Notes under the pieces: generated by a model | The model's database searches: none | What the model was told of the DNA's origin: nothing | Seen by the model: the letters and a program-made list of their open reading frames with translations, nothing else | Assembly (NCBI RefSeq): GCF_010726245.1 | Contig: NZ_AP022561.1 | Coordinates: 5,580,001 to 5,644,000 of the forward strand | DNA length: 64,000 nucleotides | DNA from: Mycolicibacterium aichiense | Lineage (GTDB): Bacteria; Actinomycetota; Actinomycetes; Mycobacteriales; Mycobacteriaceae | Direction: 5' to 3' | Shown: positions 61,207-64,000 of the stretch, one piece after another | Numbering within the stretch: the first letter of the stretch is position 1 | Layout of the letters: each line of letters begins with the position of its first letter | Made by a program: the position numbers and the translations under genes

Positions 61207-61804
61207 GCACAGCGCCGCTTCCGTCGAGCAGGCTCCAGAGGATCGCCCGCTCGCCGAGTCCCGGTGCCGACCCGCGGCGGCGCCGCTGGCCCCGGCGGGG
61301 GCCAGCTATGCCGCGGCCGCTCTCGCGATTCTGCTGATCGCGGTCGGCGCCGTCTGCTTGCGCGACACCGCCGTCCAGGCCGGCCTGGCGGGCGGTGAAC
61401 CGTGGCTTCCGGTGGCGGTCAAGGCCGTTGACGGTCTGCAACCATCGCCCATCGTGCTGGCCGTGACCATCGCGGCGGGCGTCCTCGGCATTCTGCTGAC
61501 CGGGCTCGCGGTCAAGCCGCGCCGGGCCACCGCGGTGCCGGCCCGCAGCGACAGCGGCGGGGCCGTCTACGTCCGCCTGCGCGACGTCGCCCAGGCCGCC
61601 GCGACCGCCGCCCGGGACGTGCCCGGCGTCGAGCGGGTCGACAGCACCGCGACAACCCGCAAGGTCTCGTTGCGATGCGTGGCGTCGGCACCCGAAATCG
61701 CCGAGATCAGGCATCTGGTCGCACGAGCGGTCCGCGACGAACTCCAGCCGCTGGCCCGGCCACCCCGCATCACCGTGCGCGTCCGACAGGAGTCCCGGCG
61801 ATGA
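61199..61804 (+). CDS. DUF6286-type membrane protein with Asp23-like C-terminal domain
   Basis: A 201-residue protein from GTG, two membrane segments (YAAAALAILLIAVGAVCLRD; VLAVTIAAGVLGILLTGLAV) and a cytosolic C-terminal domain (VYVRLRDVAQAAATAARDVP, GVERVDSTATTRKVSLRCVA, LVARAVRDELQPLARPPRIT) that again follows the Asp23/AmaP topology. It would serve as one of two membrane anchors for the Asp23 layer. Confidence 0.82.
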   Translation: MAEHSAASVEQAPEDRPLAESRCRPAAAPLAPAGASYAAAALAILLIAVGAVCLRDTAVQAGLAGGEPWLPVAVKAVDGLQPSPIVLAVTIAAGVLGILLTGLAVKPRRATAVPARSDSGGAVYVRLRDVAQAAATAARDVPGVERVDSTATTRKVSLRCVASAPEIAEIRHLVARAVRDELQPLARPPRITVRVRQESRR

Positions 61805-62358
61805 CCCGTTTCGCCATCGGCGTCGACCGTGCCGTCACACTGGTCGTCGGCCTGAGCCTGATCGCACTGCCCATCGCCGCCTGGCAGTGGCACATCGGAA
61901 AACTGAACGGCGGCAAGGCACTTCGTATGTCCGAGGTCTACCAGGTGCTGCATGCCTCCTGGTGGCCGCTTACCACCGGGGCGGGCGGGCTCATCCTGGT
62001 TCTGGTGGGCCTGCGCTGGCTGGCCGCGCACCGTCCGGCACGGCGCGCCACCCGAGTGGCCCTCGATTACGACGACGATCACACGGTCACCGTGAACGCC
62101 AACGCGGTGGCCCGGGCATCGGCCACGGCCTTGAAATCGAATGCCCAGGTTCTGAAAGCCAGTGGCGGCGCCGCCGTTCGCGGCGGCATCCCCACCGTGA
62201 CGTTGACCGCGACGGTCCCGGCGCGGCACGGACTTCACGCCGGCATCCGGGCCGCCGACGCCACCATGCGCACCGCCGGGGCGATGCTCGGCGACACCGT
62301 TGCCATCCGCACGGTCCTGCGGACCGACGCCAACCACCGTCAACGCCGGGTCAGCTGA
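61801..62358 (+). CDS. AmaP-like alkaline-shock membrane anchor protein
   Basis: A 185-residue protein overlapping the previous stop (ATGA). Two membrane helices (AVTLVVGLSLIALPIAAWQW; WPLTTGAGGLILVLVGLRWL) flank a short loop, followed by a cytosolic domain (DYDDDHTVTVNANAVARASA, VRGGIPTVTLTATVPARHGL) as in AmaP. AmaP recruits Asp23 to the membrane. It ends the operon, and a strong hairpin lies downstream. Confidence 0.84.
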   Translation: MTRFAIGVDRAVTLVVGLSLIALPIAAWQWHIGKLNGGKALRMSEVYQVLHASWWPLTTGAGGLILVLVGLRWLAAHRPARRATRVALDYDDDHTVTVNANAVARASATALKSNAQVLKASGGAAVRGGIPTVTLTATVPARHGLHAGIRAADATMRTAGAMLGDTVAIRTVLRTDANHRQRRVS

Positions 62359-62520
62359 ACGGCTACAGCGCCTTGGGCTGGTCTGGGAGACGCTCCCCTG
62401 TGCTCGTGACACGAGTAACCACATCGGCGGGCTTCTGCCCCAAGCCAGAACGGCCCGCATCGCTACAAGTCCCCATCTGGGGGAGGCTGCGGGCCAGTTC
62501 AGAATTGTCGCGCCCGACGG

Positions 62521-62569
62521 GACCGATGACGACGCGGCGCGTCCCCCGGGGCGCGCCGCGACATCGGTC
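62521..62569. terminator. Long stem-loop after the AmaP operon
   Basis: Outer arms GACCGATG/CATCGGTC and inner arms GCGGCGCG-T-CCCC/GGGGCGCGCCGC with one bulged T and a small internal loop. It lies between the 3' ends of two convergent genes and is the strongest hairpin in the window, so a bidirectional terminator is likely. The rest of the 216-bp gap holds only a short palindrome (62403-62415) and no gene. Confidence 0.65.
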
Positions 62570-62574
62570 TAGGG

Positions 62575-64000
62575 CTACAGGTTCGTCGCGGTATCGATCA
62601 CCGTGATCGAAGGACCTTGGCCGGTGGTATGGACTGCGCTCGTCACGTAAAGCTTCCCGTCGGGACCAATATCGAGGCCGACCGGAAAGGCAACAGCGGC
62701 GAGGTCACTGACTGTGCCGTCCTGGCCGACGGCGAGCACGTGGCCGGTGACGTCCGCAATGTAGGCGGTGCCGTTCGGGCCCACCGTCACGTTGTAGCTC
62801 GCCCTATTCGGTAGCGCGATGGTCTTCTGAAGCACGCCGCCGGAGCTGAAGATCAGCAACGCCCCATCGATGCTCGTACCACTGTCACTCGACGCCGTGA
62901 CCACATAGACGCGGCCGTCCGGGCCAACGCTGACCCCCAGTGCCGCAGCATCGAGATCGACGGTCGTCATCAGCGAGCCGTCGCCATTGAGGACGGTCAA
63001 CTTGCCGCTCTGCGGTGTATCGGTGTTGGTGATGACGCTGCTGACATAGATCCGGCCGTTGCCGAGGGCGAGCCCGGCAGCACCGGCGATCGACCGGATC
63101 AACTGCGGTGCGTAGCCGTTGACCGGGTCGTACGCCGTAACCGTGCCGAGAGCGACATCAGTGACCAATAGGCGACCGTCCGGCCCGATCTCGACGTCGA
63201 GCGCACCACTGCCGGGACCGAGGTCGGCCAATTGGGTGACCGATGTGCCGTCGGCACTGACCACCACAAGTTTGGAATGGCTGCTGCCAGAAGAGTCGTA
63301 GTTGTAGCCAAGGACGTACTTCTGACCGCCACTATCGACGGCGATTCCGTACAAGCCGACGAACTCGTTGAGACCGTTGCTCGTTCCGTCCTCGACCAGA
63401 TCGGTCGGGTCGAGGACCGAGATCGAGCTGGTCACGGTTGCCTGTGTGTAGTCGTTGACGGCGACGTAGAGCAACCCGTCGTTGCCGACCGTGATCATGG
63501 TGGGCACGGCCGCGAGACCCGAACCAGACCGTACGGTGCCGATGGGACCGCTCGAATCGACCGCGATCACTCGTCCGTTATTGATCACATAGGCAGTGCC
63601 ATCGGCACCGACCGCCAACCCCGTGGAGCCGCCGCTACCCAGCGGCACAGTCGATTCGACAGTTCCGTCGGACTGCAGGATCGTCATTTCGGCGCTTCTC
63701 GTGTCGCTGACATAGCTGGTCAGGTAGATCCGCCCGTCTGGACCAACCGCCAACCCGGTGACTTCGTGGGAAGTCTGGTCGCCGAGATTTACCGGAGGGA
63801 GAACGACGTTGCCGTCGGAATCTATGGCCGACAGATAGCCGGCGACGGTGCCGCTGTCCGGGTCATAGTGGTAGCCGGTGAAGTAGATCGCGCCGTCCTG
63901 GCCGACGGCCACGTGGGACGCTCCACCGGAACGGACCGCAATGATCGCCCGCGAACCGGTGACAGGGTTGATCACGGTGATCCCGCCGGGTCCGGCGGTA
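62575..64000 (-). CDS. Beta-propeller repeat protein, C-terminal part, cut by window edge
   Basis: At least 474 residues, with the frame open to the right window edge, so the GTG at 63975 need not be the start. About eight to ten blades of a repeated pattern are seen: VAVGPDGRIYLTSYV, LAVGADGTAYVINNG, ITVGNDGLLYVAVND, VEIGPDGRLLVTDVA, VSVGPDGRVYVVTAS, VTVGPNGTAYIADVT, LDIGPDGKLYVTSAV. This is an NHL/YncE-like propeller with few Cys. Similar domains in mycobacteria end large exported surface proteins with Ig-like or cadherin-like repeats. No enzyme role is claimed. Codon use is less G+C-biased than in the operon before it. Confidence 0.75.
   Translation of the reverse strand, partial: TAGPGGITVINPVTGSRAIIAVRSGGASHVAVGQDGAIYFTGYHYDPDSGTVAGYLSAIDSDGNVVLPPVNLGDQTSHEVTGLAVGPDGRIYLTSYVSDTRSAEMTILQSDGTVESTVPLGSGGSTGLAVGADGTAYVINNGRVIAVDSSGPIGTVRSGSGLAAVPTMITVGNDGLLYVAVNDYTQATVTSSISVLDPTDLVEDGTSNGLNEFVGLYGIAVDSGGQKYVLGYNYDSSGSSHSKLVVVSADGTSVTQLADLGPGSGALDVEIGPDGRLLVTDVALGTVTAYDPVNGYAPQLIRSIAGAAGLALGNGRIYVSSVITNTDTPQSGKLTVLNGDGSLMTTVDLDAAALGVSVGPDGRVYVVTASSDSGTSIDGALLIFSSGGVLQKTIALPNRASYNVTVGPNGTAYIADVTGHVLAVGQDGTVSDLAAVAFPVGLDIGPDGKLYVTSAVHTTGQGPSITVIDTATNL

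Overview
The window is high-G+C actinobacterial DNA from a mycobacterium, most likely an environmental Mycolicibacterium-type species. This rests on gene content and order. From left to right it follows, in inverted orientation, the M. tuberculosis segment from about Rv0202c (mmpL11) to Rv0164/Rv0163. Recognisable markers are mmpL11, the Rv0201c-like HTH gene, the Rv0199/Rv0200 Mce-associated pair, zmp1, the Rv0192 L,D-transpeptidase, the Rv0191 MFS gene, ricR, ilvD, Rv0185/Rv0184, the Rv0183 lipase, sigG, the Rv0181c pirin and the complete mce1 locus with fadD5 and mce1R. No rRNA, tRNA, CRISPR array or intact insertion sequence was found.

Layout. 0-6 kb: the C-terminal part of an MmpL transporter cut by the window edge, two small cytosolic genes, two Mce-associated membrane proteins and the zinc peptidase Zmp1. 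6-12.8 kb: an ArsR/MFS pair with two matching operators, an esterase, an L,D-transpeptidase, a second MFS exporter, and a copper unit (DUF305 lipoprotein plus RicR) behind a RicR-type palindrome. 12.8-19.1 kb: ilvD, an exported mycobacterial protein, and a PhlG-like hydrolase/BBE-type flavoprotein operon divergent from an IclR regulator. 19.3-26.7 kb: a molybdopterin oxidoreductase whose last ~490 bp occur twice, about 90% identical and 5,213 bp apart. Between the copies lies a foreign, partly A+T-rich island carrying a hipA remnant, a 674-residue protein with a PD-(D/E)XK-like nuclease motif, and an ApeA-like HEPN anti-phage gene split by a frameshift.

26.7-40.2 kb: housekeeping and stress genes, including a PPOX-type protein, the Rv0184/Rv0185 pair, two hydrolases, sigG, lactate dehydrogenase, a ferritin-like protein, a hemophore-related protein, MarR with pirin, a sorbosone-dehydrogenase-like lipoprotein, a NAGPA-type glycosidase, an SDR and a DUF1275 protein. 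40.3-55.6 kb: the mce1 lipid-import locus on the minus strand in the order fadD5, yrbE1A, yrbE1B, mce1A-F, mam1A-D, with the GntR regulator mce1R divergent from it. Most neighbours overlap by 4 bp.

55.6-58.6 kb: an SRPBCC protein, a TetR regulator, an unlisted 36-codon ORF, LtrA and a hot-dog thioesterase. 58.7-62.4 kb: an envelope-stress module consisting of CsbD, an ECF sigma factor, several Asp23/AmaP-like proteins and a 59-residue membrane protein, arranged as two divergent operons. The window closes inside a beta-propeller protein.

The most notable region is the island at about 21.5-26.2 kb. It looks like a horizontally acquired defence cassette that entered with its own version of the 3' end of the molybdo-enzyme gene, displacing the resident 3' end to its far side.
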